A stretch of DNA of 56,722 bases from Trueperaceae bacterium. GTDB lineage: Bacteria; Deinococcota; Deinococci; Deinococcales; Trueperaceae. Location: the NCBI GenBank assembly GCA_020431825.1, contig JAGQHN010000021.1, positions 1 to 56,722 on the forward strand, read 5' to 3'. Of this stretch, positions 8,231 through 16,012 are shown piece by piece. How positions within the stretch are numbered: the first letter of the stretch is position 1; each line of letters opens with the position of its first letter. Made by a program: the position numbers and the translations under genes. The notes beneath the pieces are model-generated. The model ran no database searches. It was not told the DNA's origin and saw nothing but the letters and a program-made list of their open reading frames with translations.

Positions 8231-9246
8231 GCTTCTACCTGCTTGGCTAAGTTCGGGTTGATGGCTTCGGCTCGAGCGCAGCGTGACCACTGATTTGGTG
8301 CCACTTCTTTAAAGGGTGGATTGGCACAGGCTTCGGGCAAATAGTGTGGGCAGCGGGGGTGAAAAGCACAGCCTTTGGGTACAGAGGTCGGGTCGGGCAC
8401 GGCACCTTTAATGGTCTCGAGCCTGTCAACCACCTGATCATGCCTTGGGATAGAGCGCATAAGTGCCTGCGTATAAGGATGAGAAGCATTGTAATAAAGG
8501 TCATCAACCTGAGCAACTTCTACTTCTTTACCGAGATACATCACGACGACCTGATCAGCCACTTCGGCAATTACACCCAAATCATGCGTGATAAACATAA
8601 TAGCCATACCATACTCGTCTTGCAGACTTCTCATCAGGTCTAGTATTTGTGCCTGGGTCGTTACATCTAGAGCAGTCGTTGGCTCGTCAGCAATAAGGAG
8701 CTTGGGGTTACAACTGAGTGCCATGGCGATCATGACCCGCTGCCGCATACCACCTGAGAGTTCATGGCGGTAACGTTTGAGTAGGCTAGCCGGACGAGGC
8801 AAGCCGACACGAGTAAACAACTCCACCGAGCGATCTTCGGCTTCTTTCTTACTGGCGTTGGTATGCAGGCGAATGGCTTCAACCATCTGATTGCCAATGG
8901 TGTGAACTGGACTAAGGCTGGTCATGGGTTCCTGAAAGATCATGGCAATTTCGCCCCAGCGAAGTTTACGCATGGTTTCACTCTTAGGCCTGTTTGCTGT
9001 AATGTCAATGGGACCAGCTGGGTTGCCATAGTAAGTAATGGTTCCCCCATCAATTCTGCCTGGGTGTTTTACCATGTTCAAAATGGCCCTTGCGGTAACA
9101 CTTTTCCCACAGCCTGATTCGCCAACAATACCAAGCGTCTTTCCTTTGGGGATAGTAAAACTAACGCCATCGACGGCGCGAACGGTGCTGCGTGTCAGGT
9201 AGAAGTTGACCTGTAAGTTTTTTACTTCAATAAGTGCATCTGACAT
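8227..9246 (-). CDS. Opp/Dpp-type ABC transporter ATP-binding protein (OppD-like)
   Basis: This 339-residue ATPase has Walker [10 protein letters not shown], a Q-loop in [12 protein letters not shown], the signature LSGGMRQR and Walker [11 protein letters not shown]. The C-terminal family extension includes [16 protein letters not shown]. The start ATG 9246 has an AAGGA ribosome site, 8 bases after the stop of oppC. It pairs with the OppF-like subunit as a heterodimer energising the OppB/OppC channel at the inner membrane. Gene order and overlaps leave little doubt about the role. Whether the cargo is oligosaccharide or peptide is not decided by the ATPases. Confidence 0.92.
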   Translation of the reverse strand: MSDALIEVKNLQVNFYLTRSTVRAVDGVSFTIPKGKTLGIVGESGCGKSVTARAILNMVKHPGRIDGGTITYYGNPAGPIDITANRPKSETMRKLRWGEIAMIFQEPMTSLSPVHTIGNQMVEAIRLHTNASKKEAEDRSVELFTRVGLPRPASLLKRYRHELSGGMRQRVMIAMALSCNPKLLIADEPTTALDVTTQAQILDLMRSLQDEYGMAIMFITHDLGVIAEVADQVVVMYLGKEVEVAQVDDLYYNASHPYTQALMRSIPRHDQVVDRLETIKGAVPDPTSVPKGCAFHPRCPHYLPEACANPPFKEVAPNQWSRCARAEAINPNLAKQVEA

Positions 9247-9254
9247 AAAAATCC

Positions 9255-10400
9255 TTAACGTCCGAAGGGGTCAGCTGCGTCGCGCAAGCCGTCGCCTAAA
9301 AAGTTGAATGCCAAAACGGTAATAACTACAGCTAAGCCCGGAATCATAAGCCAGGGAGCAAGGGCAACCGTACGGATATTTTGTGCTTCCTGTAGTAAAA
9401 CACCCCAGCTAATAACAGGTTGACGCAAGCCCAGACCAAGAAAACTCAGTGACGTTTCTGCCAGAATAATCCCTGGTATAGAGAGAGTCAAAGAAGCAAT
9501 GATGTGACTCATAAAGCTGGGCACCATATGCTGGATAATGACGCGAAAGTCTCTGGCACCACTTAATCTTGCTGCTAACACAAAATCTTCATTTCTTAAG
9601 GATAAAAAGCGCCCGCGAACCTGTCGCCCCAGACCTGTCCAACCAAGAATAGACAGAATGAGCGTGATGCCAAAGTAGCGCAGGGTTTGTGGCCAGCCCG
9701 GAGGTAAGGCGGCACTTAGCGCCATCCACAAGGGTAATGATGGAATAGAGCGTATGAACTCGATAATACGCTGAATAATATTATCGACCATGCCACCGTA
9801 ATAGCCTGATAAGCCCCCAAGTACAATGCCCAGGATAAGGCTTAAAAAGACACTTAAAAGACCAATGGAGAGCGAGATTTTGCCGCCATGAATAATCCTC
9901 GAGACCATATCTCGCCCCAGGCGGTCAGAGCCCAGTAAAAAGATGACGCCATCAGATTCTTTATCTAAACCAAAAAGATGGATATCCGATTCCCAGAGGC
10001 CCCACATCTTATAAGGGTCACCGCGAACAATAAAATAAATGGGATGCCAAACCGATTTGTCCACATGAAAGGTTCGTCTTAAGGTTTCTGGATCGCGTTC
10101 TTCAATGAGACCATAAACGCCTGGCCTTAGACTGAATTTGCCTTCGCCGTTTATAAAACTGATGGCCTGAGGGGGCACAAATTTGGTTTTGGCATTGGTT
10201 TTTTCAGGGTTATAAGGCCCAACAAAATCAGAAAACAGGGCAACAACGTAAAACAAGATGAGAATAATTGCACTTACCATAGCAACATGGTGCTTTTTAA
10301 ACTTCCACCACATAAGCTGCCGAGGCGTTGCAATCGATGCCCCTTTTTCTGCAATGGTCTCCTCTTCTATGGCTAGGTTTTTGGCACTAAGGTCAGCCAT
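9255..10400 (-). CDS. Opp/Dpp-type ABC transporter permease (OppC-like)
   Basis: This 381-residue inner-membrane permease has a first membrane helix at about residues 40-60. The binding-protein-dependent transport domain occupies roughly residues 180-380, and its EAA-type coupling segment is in the AARLSGARDFRVI region. Between helix 1 and the core is an extended periplasmic insert of about 100 residues (near 65-165), so the protein is longer than the usual 290-300. The ATG at 10400 overlaps the oppB stop (TAATG). The insert could contact the unusually long binding protein. Function as a channel half-subunit is secure; cargo is inferred. Confidence 0.9.
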   Translation of the reverse strand: MADLSAKNLAIEEETIAEKGASIATPRQLMWWKFKKHHVAMVSAIILILFYVVALFSDFVGPYNPEKTNAKTKFVPPQAISFINGEGKFSLRPGVYGLIEERDPETLRRTFHVDKSVWHPIYFIVRGDPYKMWGLWESDIHLFGLDKESDGVIFLLGSDRLGRDMVSRIIHGGKISLSIGLLSVFLSLILGIVLGGLSGYYGGMVDNIIQRIIEFIRSIPSLPLWMALSAALPPGWPQTLRYFGITLILSILGWTGLGRQVRGRFLSLRNEDFVLAARLSGARDFRVIIQHMVPSFMSHIIASLTLSIPGIILAETSLSFLGLGLRQPVISWGVLLQEAQNIRTVALAPWLMIPGLAVVITVLAFNFLGDGLRDAADPFGR

Positions 10401-11383
10401 TAATCGAGCCTGATCCTTGGGTCAACTAAAGCCAGCACTATGTCTGAAAGAAGGGTGCCGACAACGGTGAGTATACTTAACAACATAACAATAGCTCCTG
10501 CTAAAAACATATCCTGACTGAGTAGTGCCCGTAGAAGGATAGGACCAATGGTTGGCAGATTAAGGACAACGGCAGTAATGACCACGCCGCCAATGAGTTC
10601 CGGTAAGGCGTAGCCCGCTGTACTGATAAAGGGGTTAAGTGCCACACGTACCGGATACTTCCAGGTAAGGCGGCCTTCAGTAAGTCCTTTGGCTCTGGCA
10701 GTTTCAACATAAGGTTGATTAATTTCGTCAAGCATATTAGCGCGCATCGTACGAATAAGCCCGGCTGTGCCTGCGGTGCCAGCAACAATCATGGGAATCC
10801 AGAGATGGCTCAGAAGGTTGACAAACTTTGCCCATGACCAGGGCGCACCTTGAAATTCAGGTGAAAAAAGCCCTCCTACATCCTGTCCAAAGACAGAAAA
10901 GCCAATCCACATGAGTACCAGTGCCAGCATAAAATTGGGGATGGCCAAGCCTATAAAGCCTAAAAAGGTGGCAATATAGTCGCCAATAGAATACTGGTTG
11001 GTAGCAGAAAATACCCCAATGGGAATCGCCACAGCCCAAATAAATAAGATAGAAGAAGCTGAAACCATCAGGGTTAGTAATAGACGACTCCAGATAATCC
11101 TGTTGACGGGTAGTTGCCACTCGAGTGACTGCCCAAAGTCTCCCTGCAGAATATTCCCGATCCATTTTAGGTACTGAATATGAACGGGTTGCCCTAAACC
11201 GTAGGCCTGCCTTAAGGCCTCGAGCTGTGCTGGGTTGACCGTATCACCCTGAGCCTTGAGACTGGCAGCATAGGAGGTTAGAAAATCTCCTGGAGGCAGC
11301 TGAATGATAATAAAGCTAACAATAGAAATGACAAAAATAGTGACAATAGAATTTAATACACGCCTTACGATAAATACAAACAT
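10400..11383 (-). CDS. Opp/Dpp-type ABC transporter permease (OppB-like)
   Basis: This 327-residue permease has a signal-anchor helix at residues 10-32, then the periplasmic part with LPPGDFLTSY and six further helices. The EAA-like loop is YVETARAKGL, a hallmark of the DppB/OppB family. The start ATG 11383 has an AAGGA site. It lies 78 bases after the binding-protein gene, and the gap holds a perfect 36-bp palindrome that may set the ratio of binding protein to permease. With OppC it forms the transmembrane pore. Confidence 0.92.
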   Translation of the reverse strand: MFVFIVRRVLNSIVTIFVISIVSFIIIQLPPGDFLTSYAASLKAQGDTVNPAQLEALRQAYGLGQPVHIQYLKWIGNILQGDFGQSLEWQLPVNRIIWSRLLLTLMVSASSILFIWAVAIPIGVFSATNQYSIGDYIATFLGFIGLAIPNFMLALVLMWIGFSVFGQDVGGLFSPEFQGAPWSWAKFVNLLSHLWIPMIVAGTAGTAGLIRTMRANMLDEINQPYVETARAKGLTEGRLTWKYPVRVALNPFISTAGYALPELIGGVVITAVVLNLPTIGPILLRALLSQDMFLAGAIVMLLSILTVVGTLLSDIVLALVDPRIRLD

Positions 11384-11420
11384 GGATTCCTTATGAGATA
11401 AGTATAAAAGTTAGGGTGAC

Positions 11421-11456
11421 TAGCTACAGAACCCAGATATCTGGGTTCTGTAGCTA
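11421..11456 (-). terminator. Perfect 36-bp palindrome between opp binding-protein and permease genes
   Basis: The 18-base arm 11421-11438 is exactly repeated in reverse complement at 11439-11456, with no loop bases between. It begins 6 bases past the stop of the binding-protein gene. No T-tract follows on the minus strand, so it is better read as an mRNA-stabilising or attenuating hairpin than as a full terminator. This would favour excess binding protein over permeases. Confidence 0.7.
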
Positions 11457-11461
11457 AATTC

Positions 11462-13456
11462 TTAGGACTTAATGAAGAACTGAGGAGGATTGAGTTGACC
11501 GCTGTTGCGCAGGGTATCGTCATCGATATAGCCTGAAGCAACATTGCCAAACCTGTTGCTGGTGATGTAAAGCACGGGTGCTTCACCTACAATACCGATG
11601 GCATACGGATGCTCTTTGTGAATGTCTATCAGTTGCTTAAAGAGGGCATCACGTTTGGCTTGATCAGGTTCAACCTGAGTTTGGTCCCAAAGTGCCCATA
11701 TTTGACGGATGGGGTGGTCTTCTGGCGGTTCGGCTTGCTTGTAGGGGGAGTTATCATAGTAGTGACCATAAAGAGGTGCCCATGGGCCGTCATCAGTTGA
11801 TCCAATAAAACGACCAGGGTCGGCCATGACTATTGAACTGCGGTCAAAGCCCCAAGCGCCTACATCAACTTCGCCGTTTTGAACGCGTGTCTCATAAAGT
11901 GAGCGCTCAACCACATCCTGGCTAACGTCTAAACCAATAGCTTTCCAGTACTCTGCAACCATGCCTAATTGGTCAGCTTCTGGAGTACCCGTTTGGTACT
12001 GGTGAAGAATGCTGAAGGATAACTTATTGCCATCAGAACGTACGCGTATACCGTCACTGCCTGCGGTTAAACCAAGCTCATCAAGCAGGGCATTGGCTCT
12101 GTCAGGGTCGTATTCGGCCCAGCGGGTTTCGAACTCGGGGTCGTAGTTTGGTGAACCTGAAACAGGGGAAGCCTGACGTGGCTCAAAAAGACCATCAAAA
12201 ATGAGATCATTGATTTCTTCGCGGTTAATAGCGATAGAAAGCGCTTCACGGAACTGGGCCGTATCAAAAAGTGCAGCCAGAACCGGATCAGAGTTATTGA
12301 TGTTGGGGTAAACGGCGTTGGTACTGGCGGCTTTCCAGATGGTCAAGCTGTAGTCACCAATGCCTTCACTTTCTTTATAGAAGGTGAAGTTAGCAGACTG
12401 AACATGGCGACCCTGGAAGTCAATCAGACCCTGTGCAATCCAGAGATCAAAAACAGCCTGATCGCTAAACAGTGCATGGGAAATGGTGTCAATATAAGGT
12501 AGTTGGTTGCCCTCGGAGTCCACACCGTAGAAGTAAGGATTGCGCTCCATGATATAGGGATCTTCAGTAGGTTTATTTTTGGCTTTCCAGGGATTAAGCA
12601 CCGGCAATTCTGGATTCCTAAACCAGTATGCAATGGGTCCTTGTAAACCACCCGCATCACCAAAAAGCTCCTGCCAGGTAGCAAGACCGTTCTCTGCCAG
12701 AGCAGCGTCAATCAGAGCCTGATCGCCTCTGCCATCGCCCATGTACTGACTGAGATAGTGGGCAGGTGCCATAAAGCTTGGTCCACCTGACATACCACCT
12801 GTAGATTTGGCAATAAAGAGGGGCAAAAGTGGGTTTGGTGCAGGGAAGCTAACTTTAAAGGTCAGGTCATCGATGATCTCGAGGCCCATGTCAACGCCAT
12901 TTAGAGTATAGAAGGAAGGTTTCGTACCTAAATCACCAAGGTACATTTCGTCATACCAGAATTGCACATCGTTAGTGCTGACGGGCACTCCGTCTGACCA
13001 TTTAAGACCATCACGCAGCGTAAAGGTATACTCTGAAGCGTCATCATTTTGTGTCCATTCAGACACAAAGCCTGCCGTGACGTTTACCGTATCAACGTCA
13101 GGAACATCCCAGCGAATAGCCATTTCTTCATTGAGTTTGGTTGGACCCCAGCGGTCAGAAATGCCTTTAAAAGCACGGCGCCAGGTGCCACCATATTGAC
13201 CAATCTCATTAACGGTTGGGACAATACGAGGGTTACTTGGGAGACGCTCAGCTACGGTAGGCAAGCTACCAGCAGCAACCATGTCAGCCAGCATAGGTGC
13301 TTCATTAAAGCTGCTGGGTGTGCTTTGCGCTAAAACTGAGCCGGGAACAACAGATGCCAGCGTTGTAGCTGCAACGGTGCTACCCGTAAGGCGCAAGAAA
13401 TCACGACGTGAGATTTCCTTATTAGCCAATTTTTCTATATTTTTTTTGATATCCAT
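11462..13456 (-). CDS. Opp-type ABC transporter solute-binding protein with Tat signal
   Basis: This 664-residue extracytoplasmic binding protein belongs to family 5 (SBP_bac_5). The N-terminus has a twin-arginine motif SRRDFLRL at about residues 17-24, a hydrophobic stretch and a VLAQ-type cleavage region near residue 44. Family-typical segments follow: FTLRDGLKWSDGVPV, FREALSIAINREEIN and a C-terminal domain with DVVERSLYETRV. It is longer than peptide-binding homologues (about 500-540) and similar in size to Thermotogales oligosaccharide-binding members. The start ATG 13456 has a GGAGG site 11 bases upstream. It leads the opp operon. Sugar cargo is inferred from neighbours. Export by Tat implies folding before export. 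Confidence 0.88.
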   Translation of the reverse strand: MDIKKNIEKLANKEISRRDFLRLTGSTVAATTLASVVPGSVLAQSTPSSFNEAPMLADMVAAGSLPTVAERLPSNPRIVPTVNEIGQYGGTWRRAFKGISDRWGPTKLNEEMAIRWDVPDVDTVNVTAGFVSEWTQNDDASEYTFTLRDGLKWSDGVPVSTNDVQFWYDEMYLGDLGTKPSFYTLNGVDMGLEIIDDLTFKVSFPAPNPLLPLFIAKSTGGMSGGPSFMAPAHYLSQYMGDGRGDQALIDAALAENGLATWQELFGDAGGLQGPIAYWFRNPELPVLNPWKAKNKPTEDPYIMERNPYFYGVDSEGNQLPYIDTISHALFSDQAVFDLWIAQGLIDFQGRHVQSANFTFYKESEGIGDYSLTIWKAASTNAVYPNINNSDPVLAALFDTAQFREALSIAINREEINDLIFDGLFEPRQASPVSGSPNYDPEFETRWAEYDPDRANALLDELGLTAGSDGIRVRSDGNKLSFSILHQYQTGTPEADQLGMVAEYWKAIGLDVSQDVVERSLYETRVQNGEVDVGAWGFDRSSIVMADPGRFIGSTDDGPWAPLYGHYYDNSPYKQAEPPEDHPIRQIWALWDQTQVEPDQAKRDALFKQLIDIHKEHPYAIGIVGEAPVLYITSNRFGNVASGYIDDDTLRNSGQLNPPQFFIKS

Positions 13457-13565
13457 TAACTAGATAACCTCCTAATAATTGAGTGACGAAAAGCCGGACT
13501 CGTGTCTGTTTATGCACCACCTCCTATGCGGCCTAAGCCGTAAGGAAAATAAGCAAAAGAATAAA

Positions 13566-14090
13566 TCATACTTCTATTTGCTCCGCTGCAATCGAAGGCT
13601 TTTGCTGATGTACTCTTGACATCATCATTGCCTCGTAAAACATAGGAAGCCAGTAAGCAAAAGCTTCAGGGCTCGAGCCCTGAGCGATAAAGCTAAGTTG
13701 ACGGGTTTTGTCATAGAAAACGCGGGTCCAGCGTTTGCGTCTGGTACCACCCTCAAGATAGCTGTATTTGGCCTCGAGGCAAATCAGGTTACCAACAACC
13801 CAGTCTTTTTGTTCCTCGAGTTCAACCCCAGCAAGGGCATGAATACCCTCTAAAAATCCGGCCATAAGCTCATCTTTGTCTTCAGCTTGAAATTCAAAAC
13901 CCAGGTCTTGAACCTCAACGCCAAGCAGCGTTTCACCATCTTCGGCTGTGGGTGAAAATAAAACGCCCATACGACCATCAGGCCAGGGACTCCGCGACCA
14001 ATCAATAGGCACAAAGAGCGAGAAATACTGTTCTCTATACCAGCTTAAGCCTTTAAAAACAGGCGGCGAATCTCTTTTTGTCGTCACCAT
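13566..14090 (-). CDS. Conserved-looking protein of unknown function (175 aa)
   Basis: I do not recognise this family. From ATG 14090 the protein is 174 residues long, without a signal peptide or membrane helices. It has alternating beta-rich stretches (SWYREQYFSLFVP, RMGVLFSPTAEDGETLLGVEV, KRWTRVFYDKTRQLSFIAQG) and a final helix with YWLPMFYEAMMM. The overall look is of a small alpha/beta sandwich such as the PsbP/Mog1-like fold, which is only an impression. The frame stays open up to a TTG at 14213, but a plausible promoter at 14159-14186 lies inside that extension, so the ATG is preferred. It sits between the toroid lyase-like genes and the opp operon. Confidence 0.65.
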   Translation of the reverse strand: MVTTKRDSPPVFKGLSWYREQYFSLFVPIDWSRSPWPDGRMGVLFSPTAEDGETLLGVEVQDLGFEFQAEDKDELMAGFLEGIHALAGVELEEQKDWVVGNLICLEAKYSYLEGGTRRKRWTRVFYDKTRQLSFIAQGSSPEAFAYWLPMFYEAMMMSRVHQQKPSIAAEQIEV

Positions 14091-14158
14091 AAATCCAATC
14101 TCACAGACCAAGTTTGCTTGGCTGAATGGTGTTTTGGTTTGTCCTATCGAGCCCAAGA

Positions 14159-14186
14159 ATAGCACATCATATAGGATATAGGTCAA
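14159..14186 (-). promoter_or_regulatory. Possible promoter for the 13566-14090 gene
   Basis: On the minus strand a TTGACC -35-like hexamer (14181-14186) is followed after 16 bases by TGCTAT (14159-14164), a weak -10. The spacer overlaps a 13-base word, CCTATATCCTATA on the minus strand (14170-14182), that recurs exactly in the promoter region at 18076-18088. The ATG lies about 68 bases downstream. Confidence 0.35.
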
Positions 14187-14320
14187 CCCATTCTTTTCAT
14201 CAAAGCCAATCAAGTAAATTTTTAACGCCTATCTTAAGCCAGGGCTAATCAGCAAAAGTGAAAAGGAGTGTGAAGGGATGTTCATTCAGATCCCCAATAC
14301 TCCCGTTTTATTCGGCTAGC

Positions 14321-16012
14321 TTAGCCAGAGATGCCGCGAAAAACACGAATGCTAAAAGCATGATCCACCGGGCTGAGAAAGGTGATGAGAACCCGGCATC
14401 TGTTGGCTAAAACCGCTTCGCTTGCTCGCATATGTTCATAAAGATGGGCACCTGATCCCCCCGTTATTTCGATGACATCATTACCAAAGCGCATTTTTCC
14501 GCTACCGTTTTTCAGAAACAGTTCTTGAGCAGGAGCGGTACTAAGAGCACTGTCTCCGGTTTCCCAAAAACCCCCGGCAGGAAAATCAAAGGCAATTTGT
14601 ACAAGGACATTGTTCAGACCATCAAGGGTTTTATAGTGAGCATCAAAGCCGTTGCTTAGAGCCTTAAGCTCGAGCCTGCTGACCATCGGCGGCAAAGCCT
14701 TATAGCCGCGTTCTGTTTGCGCCTCATCCCAGGCATCTCTGGAAACGGGTCTACCCAAAGGCAGTTCATATCCGGGTCTATGTAATTTCAGCGAGCCATG
14801 ATACTCGAGGGTTGCTTTGCTGCCCTCGACCTTAAGCTCGTCGGCAACAAAATTGCCAATCCCAAAATAGGTTTGTGAAATCTTGATGTTGCTCAGCTCG
14901 GCCTGACCATAAACCAGGGTCATGAGATTGGAAACGCCACCATAGACCGTGGCACTCAGCTCGCCTTCGCGTATACGCCAGACCTGATTCAGCGGGTAGT
15001 GCATCTGATAGCTTTCGGGGAGGGTTACGTTTGCAGCTTGCGCCTCACCATGTTTAAACATAACGTAAGCCTGCCATTGCCAGCCAGAGTCGGCATCTCT
15101 CAGACTGGCTTTTTCCCAGAGCCACTGGGCGACTCGAGTATAAAGAGGATTGGGATAAAGCGCATTGGCATGCAAATAGGAGGCTATGAGTGGCAGTGGA
15201 ATCTCGCGGGTGCCATAATCTTGCCTGCGTGAAAGGCCAGTTTCTGCTGTGCCATCGGCATGAAAAAAGTGCAGGTTAAAGTCAAGATTGCTGCAGACTG
15301 CCGCTTCTATTTTTTGCAGATCAGTGGTGTCCTGCCAGTGCTCTGCCAGCAGAAGCAAGGAGCGGTTGGTTACCGCATCATAAACGCCAATGGAGCGCTC
15401 GAGATAGGTCCCTTCTTCATCAACGTCAAAGCCTTCGTCAAGATAGCTCCTTATAACTGCTGTAGCATCAATGTCTGGAAAAAGTGCCTTGCTCTGGGCG
15501 AGAGCTGCCACAATGACCCAGCGGTGATTAGGTGTGTGAAAGCCACCGGTCATAAGTCCAGGGGCTGCGCGGCGAATAAAGTGCTCGAGCTTTGGCAAAA
15601 CGCTCTGAAAAGCTTCCTGTTCTTTGACCAGCTCATATAAAGCGCAAAGAAGCTGAATGGCAAAACCAGTGTCAGGTGCCGAGTCATAGTTGACATTGCG
15701 CAGATCGATAAGCCCTGTATCACGCTGTACTCGTAAAAGATAATCTGCAGCAAGGGAGATGCGCTCGAGTAGATCCTCGTTTGCAGGGGCACCGAGTAAG
15801 CGCTCGGGGTTTTTGAGCCTTGCTAAAACAATCAGACCACAGGTCATGATAAACCGACTGCTACCGCCGTGACCCGGCTCATCTACTCGAGTGAGCGGGC
15901 TGATAAAGGCACCATAATGAGGGTGGTCTTTTTGTAGCAATTGTCTGGGTAAGGTTTGCTCGAGTTCAAAGCTTAAAGCTTCAAGAACAGTTTCCAGATT
16001 TAAAGCTTTCAT
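14321..16012 (-). CDS. Unrecognised protein resembling a toroid-fold polysaccharide lyase, copy 2
   Basis: This 563-residue protein has an N-terminal half rich in helices (to about 330) with NHRWVIVAALA, EEGTYLERSIGVYD and SRRQDYGTREIPLP. A C-terminal half rich in beta strands follows (SATVYGGVSNLM, FWETGDSAL). The all-helical barrel followed by a beta sandwich is the layout of heparinase/alginate/glucuronan lyases, and the Asn-His, Tyr and Arg residues in those segments are candidate catalytic residues. I cannot place it in a named family. The start ATG 16012 overlaps the upstream stop as ATGA. A frame extension to 16234 only reads antisense-free through the end of the neighbour. No signal peptide is present, so a cytoplasmic enzyme for imported oligosaccharides is likely. 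Confidence 0.65.
   Translation of the reverse strand: MKALNLETVLEALSFELEQTLPRQLLQKDHPHYGAFISPLTRVDEPGHGGSSRFIMTCGLIVLARLKNPERLLGAPANEDLLERISLAADYLLRVQRDTGLIDLRNVNYDSAPDTGFAIQLLCALYELVKEQEAFQSVLPKLEHFIRRAAPGLMTGGFHTPNHRWVIVAALAQSKALFPDIDATAVIRSYLDEGFDVDEEGTYLERSIGVYDAVTNRSLLLLAEHWQDTTDLQKIEAAVCSNLDFNLHFFHADGTAETGLSRRQDYGTREIPLPLIASYLHANALYPNPLYTRVAQWLWEKASLRDADSGWQWQAYVMFKHGEAQAANVTLPESYQMHYPLNQVWRIREGELSATVYGGVSNLMTLVYGQAELSNIKISQTYFGIGNFVADELKVEGSKATLEYHGSLKLHRPGYELPLGRPVSRDAWDEAQTERGYKALPPMVSRLELKALSNGFDAHYKTLDGLNNVLVQIAFDFPAGGFWETGDSALSTAPAQELFLKNGSGKMRFGNDVIEITGGSGAHLYEHMRASEAVLANRCRVLITFLSPVDHAFSIRVFRGISG

Noticed and set aside
13457-13530. Possible leader peptide before the opp binding protein (AGGAGGTGGTG near 13515)
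   Set aside because: The GTG is too close to the site, and the frame would run through the real start. No regulatory residues are visible.
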